Assembly (NCBI RefSeq): GCF_001424485.1
Contig: NZ_LMQC01000019.1
Location: 310,001 to 374,000 of the forward strand
Direction: 5' to 3'
DNA length: 64,000 nt
From: Modestobacter sp. Leaf380
GTDB taxonomy: Bacteria > Actinomycetota > Actinomycetes > Mycobacteriales > Geodermatophilaceae
How positions within the stretch are numbered: position 1 is the stretch's first letter; every line of letters starts with the position of its first letter. Of this stretch, positions 7,952-16,627 are shown piece by piece. The notes under the pieces were generated by a model. That model saw nothing but the letters and a program-made list of their open reading frames with translations. It was not told the origin of the DNA and searched no databases. The position numbers and the translations under genes were made by a program.

Positions 7952-8003
7952 CTCCCGTCCTGAGCTGCAGAAACCGGCAGACGGGAGCTGGCGACGTCGC
8001 CAG
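7952..8003. promoter_or_regulatory. Two inverted repeats in the leader of the AAA ATPase gene
   Basis: CTCCCGTC (7952-7959) and GACGGGAG (7980-7987) are perfect 8-bp arms. Immediately after comes CTGGCGACGTCGCCAG (7988-8003), a perfect 16-bp palindrome ending 10 bases before the GTG at 8014. The first hairpin may end the upstream transcript; the second is placed to be a dimeric repressor operator or a structure that covers the ribosome-binding site. Confidence 0.6.
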
Positions 8004-8013
8004 CCTGGCGCCG

Positions 8014-9417
8014 GTGACCGACGCACCGCTGCCCGACCGCCCCTTCGACGTCCCCGCCTTCGCGCGACAGTTCCAGGAGTTCCTGACCTGGGTGCACAGC
8101 CCGGACAACGGCGTCCGGGGCGACTCGGTGACCGGCCGCCTGCTCGCCCACCTCGGACTGACCGGGGGCGACCAGGAGCGGCCCCCGGTCGTGACCCGGG
8201 AGCTGCCGCCCTTCGAGCAGGTGAACCTGCAGATCGCACTGGAGGCCTGGGCCGGCGACCGCACCGCCGAGGTGCTGGGCTGGTCGGTGCCCCTGCACCA
8301 CCAGAGTCCCGACCTCGGCCAGCTGCTGAGCGGTGAGGGCCTGCCACACCTGCGGCCCACGGCACCCGAGCTCGCCGACCTGCCCTCGGGCCCGGGTCGC
8401 ACGACCGCCGTCTGGCGGACCGTGGCGCTGCTCGTCGAGGACGACCGCGGCCGCTACGTGCTGACCGCCCGCGGCCCCGAGAGGCACCACGAGCCGACGC
8501 TGACCGTCGAGGTGGCCGGGCTGCCCACCGGGTCGGCCCAGCAGGTGCTCGCCGAGCTGGACGCGCTGCGCTCGGCGCACAACGTCTACCGGGGCCAGGT
8601 CCTCGAGCTCCAGCAGGGGATGACCGGCATGACGGTCGCCTTCCCCGTGCTGCCGCCCACCCGGCGCTCCGACGTCGTCCTGCCCGAGGCGGTGCTGGCC
8701 CGGGTCGAGCGGCACAGCATCGGGATCGCCCAGCAGCGGGAAGCACTGCGCGCCGCCGGACAGCACCTCAAGCGCGGCCTGCTGCTGTACGGACCGCCCG
8801 GGACCGGCAAGACGCACACCACCCGCTACGTCCTCCAGAACGTCCCCGGTGCGACGGTCCTGCTGCTGTCGGGCCGGTCGCTGCACCTGGTGGGGGCGGT
8901 GACCGCGCTGGCCCGGGAGCTGGAGCCCGCCGTCGTCGTCCTGGAGGACGTCGACCTGGTGGCCGAGGACCGCGACCACGGGCACGGGTCGCAGCCGGTG
9001 CTCTTCGAGCTCCTGGACGCCATGGACGGGGCGGCCGGCGACGCCGACCTGCTCTTCCTGCTCACCACCAACCGGGCCGAGGCTCTCGAGCACGCGCTGG
9101 CCGCCCGTCCGGGCCGGGTGGACGTCGCCGTGGAGATCGGCCTGCCCGACGCCGACGCCCGTCGGCGCCTGCTGGAGGTCTACAGCGCCGGGACCGGGCT
9201 GCAGGTGGAGCCCGCCGACGTGGAGGCCGTGGTCGCGGCGACCGCCGGTGTGACGGCGTCCTTCATCAAGGAGCTGGTCCGCCGCACCGTCCTGGAGTCG
9301 CTGCTGGAGCACGCCGACGTCGTCGGCGGGGTGCACCTGCGTCGGGCACTCGCGGACCTGCTCGACAGCACGCAGGGGGTCACCCGGGCGCTGCTGGGAG
9401 CGCCGTCCGCCGGGTGA
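8014..9417 (+). CDS. AAA+ family ATPase (classic AAA, Cdc48/FtsH/proteasome-like clade)
   Basis: 467 residues, GTG start. The N-terminal 230 residues are not recognised. The C-terminal AAA module shows Walker A GPPGTGKT at 260-267, Walker B VVVLEDVD near 300, the second-region-of-homology stretch LTTNRAEALEHALAARPGRVD with the arginine finger, and a small helical lid. The unusual acidic Asp-Val-Asp Walker B and the ARPGRVD signature place it in the classic AAA group that unfolds or remodels proteins. No protease or transmembrane segment is fused. A GTG at 9414 overlapping the stop would couple it to the next gene, but the better start for that gene is 9453. Confidence 0.8.
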   Translation: MTDAPLPDRPFDVPAFARQFQEFLTWVHSPDNGVRGDSVTGRLLAHLGLTGGDQERPPVVTRELPPFEQVNLQIALEAWAGDRTAEVLGWSVPLHHQSPDLGQLLSGEGLPHLRPTAPELADLPSGPGRTTAVWRTVALLVEDDRGRYVLTARGPERHHEPTLTVEVAGLPTGSAQQVLAELDALRSAHNVYRGQVLELQQGMTGMTVAFPVLPPTRRSDVVLPEAVLARVERHSIGIAQQREALRAAGQHLKRGLLLYGPPGTGKTHTTRYVLQNVPGATVLLLSGRSLHLVGAVTALARELEPAVVVLEDVDLVAEDRDHGHGSQPVLFELLDAMDGAAGDADLLFLLTTNRAEALEHALAARPGRVDVAVEIGLPDADARRRLLEVYSAGTGLQVEPADVEAVVAATAGVTASFIKELVRRTVLESLLEHADVVGGVHLRRALADLLDSTQGVTRALLGAPSAG

Positions 9418-9452
9418 CCGGGGCCGGGGACCGGCACCTAGGCTGGCTCCCC

Positions 9453-10196
9453 GTGCTCGTCCTGCTGCCCCCCTCGGAGACCAAGCACGCCGGCGGGGAC
9501 GGCGCCCCGCTCGACCTGGGCGCGCTCAGCCACCCAGAGCTGGACCCGGTCCGGGAGGAGCTGCTCACCCGGGTCGAGTCGCTGGCCGGGGACGTCGAGG
9601 CGTCCCGGGCAGCACTGGGCGTGAGCGCCAGGCAGGACGCCGAGATCGCCCGCAACGCCGCAGTCCGGACGTCGCCGACGATGCCCGCGCTGGACCGGTA
9701 CACCGGCGTCCTCTACGACGCCCTCGACGTCTCGTCGCTCACCCGCGGGCAGCGCGCGAGGGCCGACCGCCGGCTGGCGGTCGGCTCGGCGCTCCTGGGC
9801 CTGGTGCACGGCGGTGAGCCGATCCCGGCCTACCGGCTGTCGGCGGGCTCCCAGCTGCCCGGCTCGCCCACGCTGCGGGCGCTGTGGAAGCCGGTGCTCG
9901 GGCCGGTGCTGGCCGGCGTCGACGAACTGGTCGTGGACCTGCGCTCGGGCGGCTACGCCGACCTGGCCCCGGTGGACGGGGCGGTGACCGTGACGGTGCT
10001 CAGCGAGCGGGCCGACGGGAAGCGCTCGGTGGTCAGCCACTTCAACAAGGCGCACAAGGGCCGGATCGCCCGGCTGCTGGCGCTGACCAGCGCGGAGCCG
10101 GACTCCGTCGTCCGGCTGCGGGCACTGCTGCGCCGGGCGGGGTTGCACGTGGAACACGACGGCGGGGACGACCTGGTGCTCGTCGTCCCCGCCTGA
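9453..10196 (+). CDS. yaaA: YaaA/DUF328 peroxide-stress family protein
   Basis: 247 residues. The start VLVLLPPSETK at GTG 9453 is the family's N-terminal signature, and HFNKAHKGRIARLLA near the C-terminus is its second conserved block; both are seen. YaaA lowers free intracellular iron and limits oxidative DNA damage in Escherichia coli, and the fold binds DNA. Starting at GTG 9414 would overlap the upstream stop but adds 13 residues unlike the family. The gene lies 35 bases after the AAA ATPase and probably shares its transcript. A parS-like site lies inside its 3' end. Confidence 0.88.
   Translation: MLVLLPPSETKHAGGDGAPLDLGALSHPELDPVREELLTRVESLAGDVEASRAALGVSARQDAEIARNAAVRTSPTMPALDRYTGVLYDALDVSSLTRGQRARADRRLAVGSALLGLVHGGEPIPAYRLSAGSQLPGSPTLRALWKPVLGPVLAGVDELVVDLRSGGYADLAPVDGAVTVTVLSERADGKRSVVSHFNKAHKGRIARLLALTSAEPDSVVRLRALLRRAGLHVEHDGGDDLVLVVPA
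10142..10155. other. parS-like palindrome (13 of 14 positions)
   Basis: GTTGCACGTGGAAC within the yaaA coding sequence differs at one base from GTTCCACGTGGAAC, which occurs exactly at 28558 and 45182. This is the core of the ParB-binding parS site described in several bacteria. Confidence 0.45.
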
Positions 10197-10199
10197 GGT

Positions 10200-10238
10200 G
10201 GAGTGCGAGGGCGCAGGATCGCTGCGCCCTCACACTCC
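10200..10238. terminator. Bidirectional hairpin terminator between yaaA and the alcohol dehydrogenase
   Basis: Arms 10200-10216 and 10222-10238 pair over 17 bp with a single mismatch and a 5-base loop. It fills the whole 44-base gap between two convergent genes. Confidence 0.85.
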
Positions 10239-10240
10239 GA

Positions 10241-11281
10241 TCAGAGCCGCGCGGTGTCGATGACGAAGCGGTAGCGGACGTCGGAGCCGACGACGCGCTC
10301 GTAGGCCTCGTCGATCTGGTCGCCACCGATGACCTCGACCTCGGCGCCCAGGTGGTGCTCGGCGCAGAAGTCCAGCATCTCCTGGGTCTCCCGGATGCCA
10401 CCGATCTTCGAACCGGCCAGCGATCGGCGGTTCTGGATCAGCGAGAAGGCGGCCTCGGTCATCGGCTGCTCGGGGGCGCCGACCTCGACCAGGGTGCCGT
10501 TGACCCGGAGCATGCCCAGGTAGGCGTCCAGGTCCAGGGTGGCCGAGACGGTGTTGATGATCAGGTCGAACTCGCCTGCGAGCGTCTCGAAGGTGCTCTC
10601 GTCGCTGGTGGCGTAGTAGTGCTGCGCGCCGAAGCGGAGGCCGTCCTCCTGCTTCTTCAGCGACTGGGACAGCACGGTGACCTCGGCGCCCAGGGCGGCG
10701 GCGATCTTGACGCCCATGTGGCCGAGCCCGCCGAGGCCGACGATGGCGACCTTCTTGCCCGGGCCGGCACCCCAGTGCTTGAGCGGGGAGTACAGGGTGA
10801 TGCCGGCGCACAGCAGCGGGGCGGCCTGCTCCAGCGAGATGCCCTCGGGGATGCCCAGCACGTAGTCCGCGTCCACGACGATCTGCTCGGAGTAGCCGCC
10901 GTCGGTGGGCTTGCCGTCCTGCATGCCGCCGTAGGTGCCGGTCTCGCCCTCGAGGCAGTACTGCTCCTCGCCGGCCTTGCAGTTCTCGCACTCACGGCAC
11001 GAGTCGATGAAGCAGCCGACGCCGACCCGGTCGCCGACGGAGTACTTGGTGACGGCGGAGCCGACCTCGGCGACGGTCCCGGCGATCTCGTGGCCGGGGA
11101 CCAGCGGGTAGTTGGCGGCACCCCACTCGTCGCGCGCGGTGTGGATGTCGGAGTGGCAGATGCCGGCGTAGGCGATCTCGATGCGGACGTCGTTCGGGCG
11201 GACGTCGCGGCGCTCGATGGTGGTGCGCTCGAAGGAGCCGCCGGCGGAGGCGGTGGACCGGGCGGTCACGGTGGTGGGCAC
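10241..11281 (-). CDS. Zinc-dependent NAD(P)-alcohol/aldehyde dehydrogenase (MDR, cinnamyl-alcohol type)
   Basis: 346 residues of the medium-chain dehydrogenase/reductase superfamily. Catalytic zinc ligands are in GICHSD and GHEIAGTV; the structural zinc is bound by the four-Cys lobe [15 protein letters not shown]. The Rossmann motif is [15 protein letters not shown]. The closest type is the YahK/AdhC class, which reduces a broad range of aldehydes with NADPH; cofactor choice cannot be read with certainty. The GTG at 11281 follows GAGGAG at 11286-11291 and gives the usual VPTTVTAR start. It ends facing yaaA across a shared terminator. The upstream GNAT gene lies 117 bases away, so a separate promoter is likely. 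Confidence 0.9.
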   Translation of the reverse strand: MPTTVTARSTASAGGSFERTTIERRDVRPNDVRIEIAYAGICHSDIHTARDEWGAANYPLVPGHEIAGTVAEVGSAVTKYSVGDRVGVGCFIDSCRECENCKAGEEQYCLEGETGTYGGMQDGKPTDGGYSEQIVVDADYVLGIPEGISLEQAAPLLCAGITLYSPLKHWGAGPGKKVAIVGLGGLGHMGVKIAAALGAEVTVLSQSLKKQEDGLRFGAQHYYATSDESTFETLAGEFDLIINTVSATLDLDAYLGMLRVNGTLVEVGAPEQPMTEAAFSLIQNRRSLAGSKIGGIRETQEMLDFCAEHHLGAEVEVIGGDQIDEAYERVVGSDVRYRFVIDTARL

Positions 11282-11398
11282 GTGGATCTCCTCGGTTCGG
11301 AGTACGGGGGAGCGCCGGGGTCCGTGCGGGACCCGGCAGCGCACTCCTCACCTACCCGGGATGCGATCCATTGCACGCGACACATGTGGAGAGCTGCG

Positions 11399-11896
11399 TC
11401 ACCGACCGCCGAGGGGCTTCTCGAACCAGGCGATGTCGACGAACCGGCCGAACTTCCGCCCCGCCTCGGTGAACAGCCCGACCCGGTCGAAGCCGAAGGA
11501 CCGGTGCAGCGCCTCCGACGCGGGGTTCGGCTGGGCCACCACCGCCAGCACCCGGTGCACGTCCTCGTCGGCCAGCAGGGCGAAGAGCTCGGTGTACAGC
11601 GCCCGCCCCAGCCCCCGACCGACGGCGTCGGGCGCCAGGTAGACGCTGCTCTCCACGGTCGTCTCGTACGCCGCACGCGGGCGGAACGGGCTGCTGGAGG
11701 CGAAGCCGACGACGACGCCGTCCCGTTCGACGACCAGAGCCCGGTGCCGGCCGCCGGCGTGCTCGGCCAGCCACTGCAGGCGGTCACCGGCAGTGGGCGG
11801 CACCAGGTCGAAGGTGGCCGTGGAGTGCAGCACGTGGTGGTCGTAGACGGCGCTGATCGCTGGGGCGTCTGCCTCGGTGGCGGGTCGGACGGTCAC
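11399..11896 (-). CDS. GNAT-family N-acetyltransferase (phosphinothricin/methionine-sulfoximine type)
   Basis: 165 residues with the family start VTVRPATEADAPAI. The middle has SSVYLAPDAVGRGLGRALYTELFALL, whose GRGLGRAL is the acetyl-CoA loop, and the end has ASEALHRSFGFDRVGLFTEAGRKFGRFVDIAWFEKPL. The last block is typical of phosphinothricin N-acetyltransferase-like enzymes, which acetylate amino-acid analogues such as methionine sulfoximine. The GTG at 11896 is chosen over 11941 for agreement with the family. Its start is divergent from the amidase gene with 74 bases between. Confidence 0.85.
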   Translation of the reverse strand: MTVRPATEADAPAISAVYDHHVLHSTATFDLVPPTAGDRLQWLAEHAGGRHRALVVERDGVVVGFASSSPFRPRAAYETTVESSVYLAPDAVGRGLGRALYTELFALLADEDVHRVLAVVAQPNPASEALHRSFGFDRVGLFTEAGRKFGRFVDIAWFEKPLGGR

Positions 11897-11970
11897 CGGG
11901 GGAGTCTGCCGGACCGGTGTTCCCCGAATGTGTCTCACCACTGAGGTACTTCCCGCGCTACGGTCGCCCG

Positions 11971-13404
11971 GTGACCGACGAGCTGTGCACCCGTCCCGCC
12001 ACCGAGCTGGCCGCGCTGGTCCGTGACCGGGAGGTCAGCGCGCGCGAGCTGCTGGAGGCGCACCTGGCCCGGATCGACCGCTTCGACGGCCCGGACGGCG
12101 TCAACGCGATCATCACCCGCGACGACGACGCCGCCCGCGCCGCCGCTGACGAGGCCGACGCGCAGACCGCCCGCGGCGAGGTGCTCGGCCCGCTGCACGG
12201 CGTCCCGGTGGCGCACAAGGACACCCACCAGACCGGCGGCATGCGCACCACGTGGGGCTCCCCGCTGCACCGGGACACCGTGCCGGCGCGCGACGAGCTG
12301 GTGGTCGCCCGACTGCGGGCCGCCGGGGCGATCCGGGTCGGCAAGACCAACGTGCCGGAGTTCGCGGCCGGCTCGCACACCTTCAACACCCTCTTCGGCG
12401 CGACCCACAACCCCTACCGGCGCGGGTTGTCGGCGGGCGGCTCCTCCGGCGGTGCGGCCGCGGCGCTGGCCTCGGGCTTCGTGCCGCTGGCCGAGGGCAG
12501 CGACATGGGCGGCTCGCTGCGCAACCCGGCCGCCTTCTGCAACGTCGTCGGGCTGCGGCCCACGCCCGGCCGGGTGCCCTCGCACCCCACCGCGATCGGC
12601 TGGTCCCAGCTCTCGGTGCAGGGCCCGATGGCCCGCACCGTCGGCGACGTCGCGCTGGGCCTGTCCGTGCTCGCCGGCGCCGACCCCCGGGTGCCGATCT
12701 CGCTGACCGACCCGGCCGCGGCCTTCGCCGCCCCGCTGCCCACCGAGCTGCGCGGCCTGCGGATCGCCTGGACGCCGGACCTGGGCGGCCGGGTCCCGGT
12801 GGACCCGGCCATCACCGAGGTGCTCATGGCCCAGCTGCAGGTGTTCCGCGACCTCGGCGCCACCGTGGACGAGGACTGCCCCGACCTCACCGGCGCCGAC
12901 GAGGCCTTCGGGGTGCTCCGCGCCTGGCTGTTCGAGGCCAGCTTCGGCGACGCCGTCCGCCGCGCGCCCGACCAGGTCAAGGACACCATCAAGTGGAACG
13001 CCGCGAAGGGCGCCGAGCTCACCGGTGCCGACGTCGGCCGCGCCGAGGTCGCCCACACGGAGCTGTACCAGCGGGTGGTCGAGTTCTTCACCCGCTACGA
13101 CGTGCTGCTCGCCCCGGTCACCCAGGTGCTGCCCTTCCCCGTCGAGCAGGAGTACCCGACCTCGGTCGCCGGGGTGCAGTTCGAGGACTACCTGGGCTGG
13201 ATGCGCTCCTGCACGCTCATCAGCGCCACCGGCTGCCCCGCGCTCAGCGTGCCCGGCGGGTTCACCCCCGACGGGCTGCCGGTGGGCCTGCAGGTCATCG
13301 CCGCACCGCGGGCCGACCGGCGGGTGCTCGAGGTGGGGCACGCCTTCGAGCAGGCCACCGGCCACGGGCTCCGTCGTCCCGACCTGGCGGTCGTCGGCGG
13401 CTGA
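11971..13404 (+). CDS. Amidase-signature family hydrolase
   Basis: 477 residues, GTG start giving VTDELCTRPATELAALV. The Ser-cisSer-Lys triad is visible: Lys83 in PVAHKDTHQTGG, the cis-Ser in the Gly/Ser loop GGSSGG (about 158) and the nucleophile Ser182 in GSDMGGSLRNPA. Members hydrolyse carboxamides; the group includes GatA, but no gatC or gatB is adjacent, so this is a free-standing amidase of unknown substrate. Its stop codon overlaps the first copy of a 61-bp tandem repeat. Confidence 0.9.
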   Translation: MTDELCTRPATELAALVRDREVSARELLEAHLARIDRFDGPDGVNAIITRDDDAARAAADEADAQTARGEVLGPLHGVPVAHKDTHQTGGMRTTWGSPLHRDTVPARDELVVARLRAAGAIRVGKTNVPEFAAGSHTFNTLFGATHNPYRRGLSAGGSSGGAAAALASGFVPLAEGSDMGGSLRNPAAFCNVVGLRPTPGRVPSHPTAIGWSQLSVQGPMARTVGDVALGLSVLAGADPRVPISLTDPAAAFAAPLPTELRGLRIAWTPDLGGRVPVDPAITEVLMAQLQVFRDLGATVDEDCPDLTGADEAFGVLRAWLFEASFGDAVRRAPDQVKDTIKWNAAKGAELTGADVGRAEVAHTELYQRVVEFFTRYDVLLAPVTQVLPFPVEQEYPTSVAGVQFEDYLGWMRSCTLISATGCPALSVPGGFTPDGLPVGLQVIAAPRADRRVLEVGHAFEQATGHGLRRPDLAVVGG

Positions 13405-13570
13405 CCGGCGGGGGCGCGCACCCACGGCGGGTCTGCGCGCCCAGGCCGCTGGACGCCCCCCTCGACCGGCGTGGGCGCGCACGCCCGACGAGACTGCGCG
13501 TCCACTCCGCTCCGCGCCCCCATCGACCGGCGTGGGCGCGCACCCGCGCCCGGGGGCGCGCCCAGGGCAA
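13403..13570. repeat. 61-bp tandem repeat, about three copies, behind the amidase
   Basis: Units start at 13403, 13464 and 13525, each opening with GACCGGCG[T/G]GGGCGCGCAC; the third diverges and is incomplete. Within a unit, GTGGGCGCGCA and TGCGCGTCCAC can pair, so each copy can form a hairpin. This takes up most of the 240-base gap before the alpha-glucosidase. It may act as a terminator array. The rest of the gap holds no gene I can support. Confidence 0.75.
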
Positions 13571-13644
13571 CCGGGGGCGGCACCGGGCCGCGGCACGCGC
13601 GCTCGCCGTGGCACCCGCTGCGGGGTCGGCGGGGGGTCGGCAGG

Positions 13645-15363
13645 ATGGGGGCGGTGACCTCCGCGAACCCGCCCTGGTGGACCTCGGCCGTCGTCTACCA
13701 GGTCTACCCCCGCTCCTTCGCCGACTCGAACGGCGACGGCATCGGCGACCTCGAGGGCGTGCGGGGGAAGCTGGACCACCTGGCCGACCTGGGCGTCGAC
13801 GTCGTCTGGCTGTCGCCGGTCTACCGGTCCCCGCAGGACGACAACGGCTACGACATCAGCGACTACCGGGACATCGACCCCTCGTTCGGCACGCTGGCCG
13901 ACTTCGACGCGCTGCTGGCCGACGCGCACGCCCGGGGCATCAAGATCGTGATGGACCTGGTGGTCAACCACACCAGCGACGAGCACCCCTGGTTCGCGGA
14001 GTCCCGGTCGAGCACGACCAACCCCAAGCGGGACTGGTACTGGTGGCGCGACGCCCGGGAGGGCATGGCCGCCGGCGCCCCGGGCGCGGAGCCGACCAAC
14101 TGGCAGTCCTTCTTCTCCGGGCCCACCTGGGAGCTCGACGAGACCACCGGGCAGTACTACCTGCACCTGTTCAGCCGCAAGCAGCCCGACCTGAACTGGG
14201 AGAACCCGCAGGTCAGGGAGGCCGTCTACGAGATGATGCGGTGGTGGCTGGACCGCGGGGTCGACGGCTTCCGGATGGACGTCATCAACATGATCAGCAA
14301 GCAGCCGGGGCTGCCCGATGGCCCGCCGATCCCCGGCACCCCCTACGGCGACGGCACGGTCGCCACCTTCTTCGGGCCCCGGCTGCACGAGTTCCTGGCC
14401 GAGATGCACCAGGAGGTCTTCGCCGGCCGGGACGCCGAGCTGATCACCGTGGGGGAGACCCCCGGCGCCACCGTCGAGCAGGCCCGGCTGATCACCGACC
14501 CGGCACGGCGCGAGCTGGACATGGTGTTCCAGTTCGAGCACGTGCAGCTGGACCAGGGCGCCACCAAGTGGGAGCACCGGCCGCTGCGGCTCACCGACCT
14601 CAAGGCCTCACTGGGCCGCTGGCAGGCCGGGCTGGCCGACGTCGGCTGGAACTCCCTGTACTGGGACAACCACGACCAGCCGCGCGCGGTCTCCCGGTTC
14701 GGCGACGACTCCCCGGCGCACCGCCGGGACTCGGCGACCTGCCTGGCCACCCTGCTGCACGGCCACCGCGGGACGCCGTACGTCTACCAGGGCGAGGAGC
14801 TGGGGATGGCGAACGCCCCGTGGGCCTCGATCCGGGACTTCCGGGACATCGAGTCGCTCAACCACTTCGCCGAGGCCACCGCGGCCGGCGCCGACCCGGA
14901 GGAGGTGCTCGCGACGCTGCGCCCGGCCAGCCGGGACAACGCCCGCACCCCGGTGCAGTGGGACGCCTCCGAGCACGCCGGGTTCACCACCGGCACGCCG
15001 TGGATCGCGGTCAACCCCGACCACGTCGAGTGGAACGCCGCCGCCCAGCGGGAGGACCCGCACTCGGTGCTGGCCCACCACCGGGCGCTGATCACCCTGC
15101 GCCACGACAGCCGCACCGTCCAGCTCGGCGACTTCACGATGCTGCTGCCCGACCACGAGGACGTGTACGCCTACACCCGCAGCCTGGACGGCGAGACCCT
15201 GCTCGTCGTCTGCAACGTCAGCGGCACCCCGCACCCGCTGGCCGACCTGCTGCCGCAGGCGGCCGGCGCCGAGCTGGTGCTGGGCAACCGGGACCACCTG
15301 CCCGACCACGACGACGCCGTCCTGGCCCCCTGGGACGCCCGGGTGCTGCGCCTGCCCGACTGA
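13645..15363 (+). CDS. GH13 alpha-glucosidase / oligo-1,6-glucosidase
   Basis: 572 residues of glycoside hydrolase family 13. The catalytic residues are visible: nucleophile Asp in GFRMDVINM, acid/base Glu in LITVGETPG and the transition-state Asp in YWDNHDQPRAV. The start WWTSAVVYQVYPRSFADSNGDGIGDL and VMDLVVNHTSDEHPWF are typical of cytoplasmic enzymes that release glucose from maltose, isomaltose and related oligosaccharides. No signal peptide is present. The ATG at 13645 and the GTG at 13654 are both possible starts. It may act together with the amylosucrase at 53012 in alpha-glucan use, though they are far apart. Confidence 0.92.
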   Translation: MGAVTSANPPWWTSAVVYQVYPRSFADSNGDGIGDLEGVRGKLDHLADLGVDVVWLSPVYRSPQDDNGYDISDYRDIDPSFGTLADFDALLADAHARGIKIVMDLVVNHTSDEHPWFAESRSSTTNPKRDWYWWRDAREGMAAGAPGAEPTNWQSFFSGPTWELDETTGQYYLHLFSRKQPDLNWENPQVREAVYEMMRWWLDRGVDGFRMDVINMISKQPGLPDGPPIPGTPYGDGTVATFFGPRLHEFLAEMHQEVFAGRDAELITVGETPGATVEQARLITDPARRELDMVFQFEHVQLDQGATKWEHRPLRLTDLKASLGRWQAGLADVGWNSLYWDNHDQPRAVSRFGDDSPAHRRDSATCLATLLHGHRGTPYVYQGEELGMANAPWASIRDFRDIESLNHFAEATAAGADPEEVLATLRPASRDNARTPVQWDASEHAGFTTGTPWIAVNPDHVEWNAAAQREDPHSVLAHHRALITLRHDSRTVQLGDFTMLLPDHEDVYAYTRSLDGETLLVVCNVSGTPHPLADLLPQAAGAELVLGNRDHLPDHDDAVLAPWDARVLRLPD

Positions 15364-15396
15364 CCCGGGCTGCGCGGCCGGCCCGGTTCCGCCACG

Positions 15397-16071
15397 ATGG
15401 CCCGCGTGAGCGACCCGGACCGGCCCAGCGCCCCGCAGCAGCCCGCCCAGCCCCACCGGCCGGGACCCCCGCAGCCGTGGACCCAGGCGCCCGGGCAGGC
15501 ACCGGGACACCAGCCGGGTCAGCAGCCGGGCGGGCAGCCCTGGGGTGGGCCGCCTGGACAGCAGTCGTGGGGCGGGCCTCCGGCGGGCCAGCAGCACTGG
15601 GGGGCAGCCCCGGCCCGGCCCGCCACCGGGGGGCTGCCGCTGCTGGTGCTGGCCCTGGTCACCGGGGTCCTGGTGCTGGCCGCGTCGGTGCTGCCGACCT
15701 ACGACTACGGCACCGACATCGGCTCGTTCAGCCCGCTGCTGCAGCGCTTCGGTGACGAGACGGTCTTCCAGGCGCCCGGACTGGTCTTCCTGCTCGCCGC
15801 CGGCGTGCTGGTCACCGGCGGCCTGCTGAGCCGGGTCCGCAGCGCACTGGGCGCCGGGCTGGTGCTGCTGGGTGCCGGGGCGATCCTGCAGCAGGGGCTC
15901 GGGCTGCTGCTGGCCCTGGTGCAGAGCCTGGTCTCCTCCGACTCCTCGTTGCAGCTGCGCATCGGGGGCGTCGTGCTGCTGCTGGCCACCGCGTGCGCCG
16001 GTGCCGCCGCGGTGCTCGCGCTGGTCGCCCTCGCCCGGGGTCGCCGCACGACGGGTCCCGGCAGCTGGTGA
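15397..16071 (+). CDS. Membrane protein with Pro/Gln/Gly-rich N-terminus
   Basis: 224 residues. The first 75 are low-complexity and probably disordered (repeated PG/QQ/WGGPP). Four hydrophobic segments follow: LPLLVLALVTGVLVLAASVL, FQAPGLVFLLAAGVLVTGG, ALGAGLVLLGAGAILQQ and VVLLLATACAGAAAVLALVAL. Proline-rich cytoplasmic tails on small tetraspan proteins are common in actinobacteria and often serve as docking sites. I cannot assign a function. It follows the alpha-glucosidase by 33 bases and may share its transcript. Two compact inverted repeats lie downstream. Confidence 0.6.
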   Translation: MARVSDPDRPSAPQQPAQPHRPGPPQPWTQAPGQAPGHQPGQQPGGQPWGGPPGQQSWGGPPAGQQHWGAAPARPATGGLPLLVLALVTGVLVLAASVLPTYDYGTDIGSFSPLLQRFGDETVFQAPGLVFLLAAGVLVTGGLLSRVRSALGAGLVLLGAGAILQQGLGLLLALVQSLVSSDSSLQLRIGGVVLLLATACAGAAAVLALVALARGRRTTGPGSW

Positions 16072-16106
16072 CGGGGGGTCACCCCCACCCCTGGTCGGTC
16101 ACCGAA

Positions 16107-16213
16107 CGGAACAGTTCCGGACTCAAATGGGTGGAACACCCCGGAGGGGTGTGACCCGACTGCGGACGGCCCGTTGAGGTGGGAGTACCCGTCCCCGGGT
16201 GACCCGGGACGGG
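16107..16213. promoter_or_regulatory. Cluster of three inverted repeats ahead of the two-component operon
   Basis: CGGAAC-A-GTTCCG (16107-16119), ACACCCC-gga-GGGGTGT (16136-16152) and a 12-bp stem CCCGTCCC...GGGACGGG (16188-16213, one bulged base) fall in the 166-base gap before the response regulator. One may terminate the upstream gene; the others could be regulator sites. Confidence 0.5.
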
Positions 16214-16237
16214 ACCACCGACCCCGGAGCGTGTGCC

Positions 16238-16627
16238 GTGCCCAGCTCGCCCCTCACCGTCCTCGTCGTCGACGACGAGCACGACCAGGCCACGCTGCTG
16301 TGCCACCACCTGCACCGCGCCGGCTGCCGGACCGAGCGGGCCGCCAGCGCCGAAGTGGCCCTCGCCCGCACGGCGTCGCCCGCGCCGGACCTGGTCGTCG
16401 TCGACCTGCTGCTGCCCGGCCTGGACGGCTGGGGCCTGGTCCGCGCGCTGCACGACCGCTGGCCCGGGACCCCGGTCGCCGTCTGCTCCGTGCTGGACCG
16501 CCGGGACTACCCCGCCTCGGCCCTCGCCCTCCCCAAGCCCTTCACCGGGGGCGACGTCCGGGCGCTGCTGGCCGGGCTGGCCGCGCCACCCCGGCCGGAC
16601 CGGCACGCCCGGGCGGTGACCCCGTGA
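16238..16627 (+). CDS. Single-domain response regulator (receiver only)
   Basis: 129 residues consisting of one receiver domain and a short basic tail. Acidic pocket VVDDEHD (11-14), phospho-acceptor Asp56 in DLVVVDLLLPG, and Lys100 in ALPKPF are all present, so it should be phosphorylatable. There is no output domain, as in CheY or Spo0F-like phosphotransfer proteins. The GTG at 16238 follows GGAG at 16225-16228. Its stop overlaps the kinase start by 4 bases. It is a candidate intermediate in a phosphorelay with the kinase and the receiver-HPt protein encoded at 19097-19723. Confidence 0.88.
   Translation: MPSSPLTVLVVDDEHDQATLLCHHLHRAGCRTERAASAEVALARTASPAPDLVVVDLLLPGLDGWGLVRALHDRWPGTPVAVCSVLDRRDYPASALALPKPFTGGDVRALLAGLAAPPRPDRHARAVTP

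Noticed and set aside
6829-9336. An 835-codon minus-strand frame opposite the spl-like and AAA ATPase genes
   Set aside because: No recognisable fold, Gly/His/Gln-rich; the plus strand carries intact radical SAM and Walker motifs.
11935-14577. An 880-codon minus-strand frame across the amidase and alpha-glucosidase genes
   Set aside because: Shadow of two well-identified plus-strand genes; it crosses the intergenic repeat and has no domain.
12252-15755. A 1167-codon plus-strand frame in the third phase across amidase and alpha-glucosidase
   Set aside because: Arg/Ala/Gly-rich out-of-frame reading that ignores the gene boundaries.
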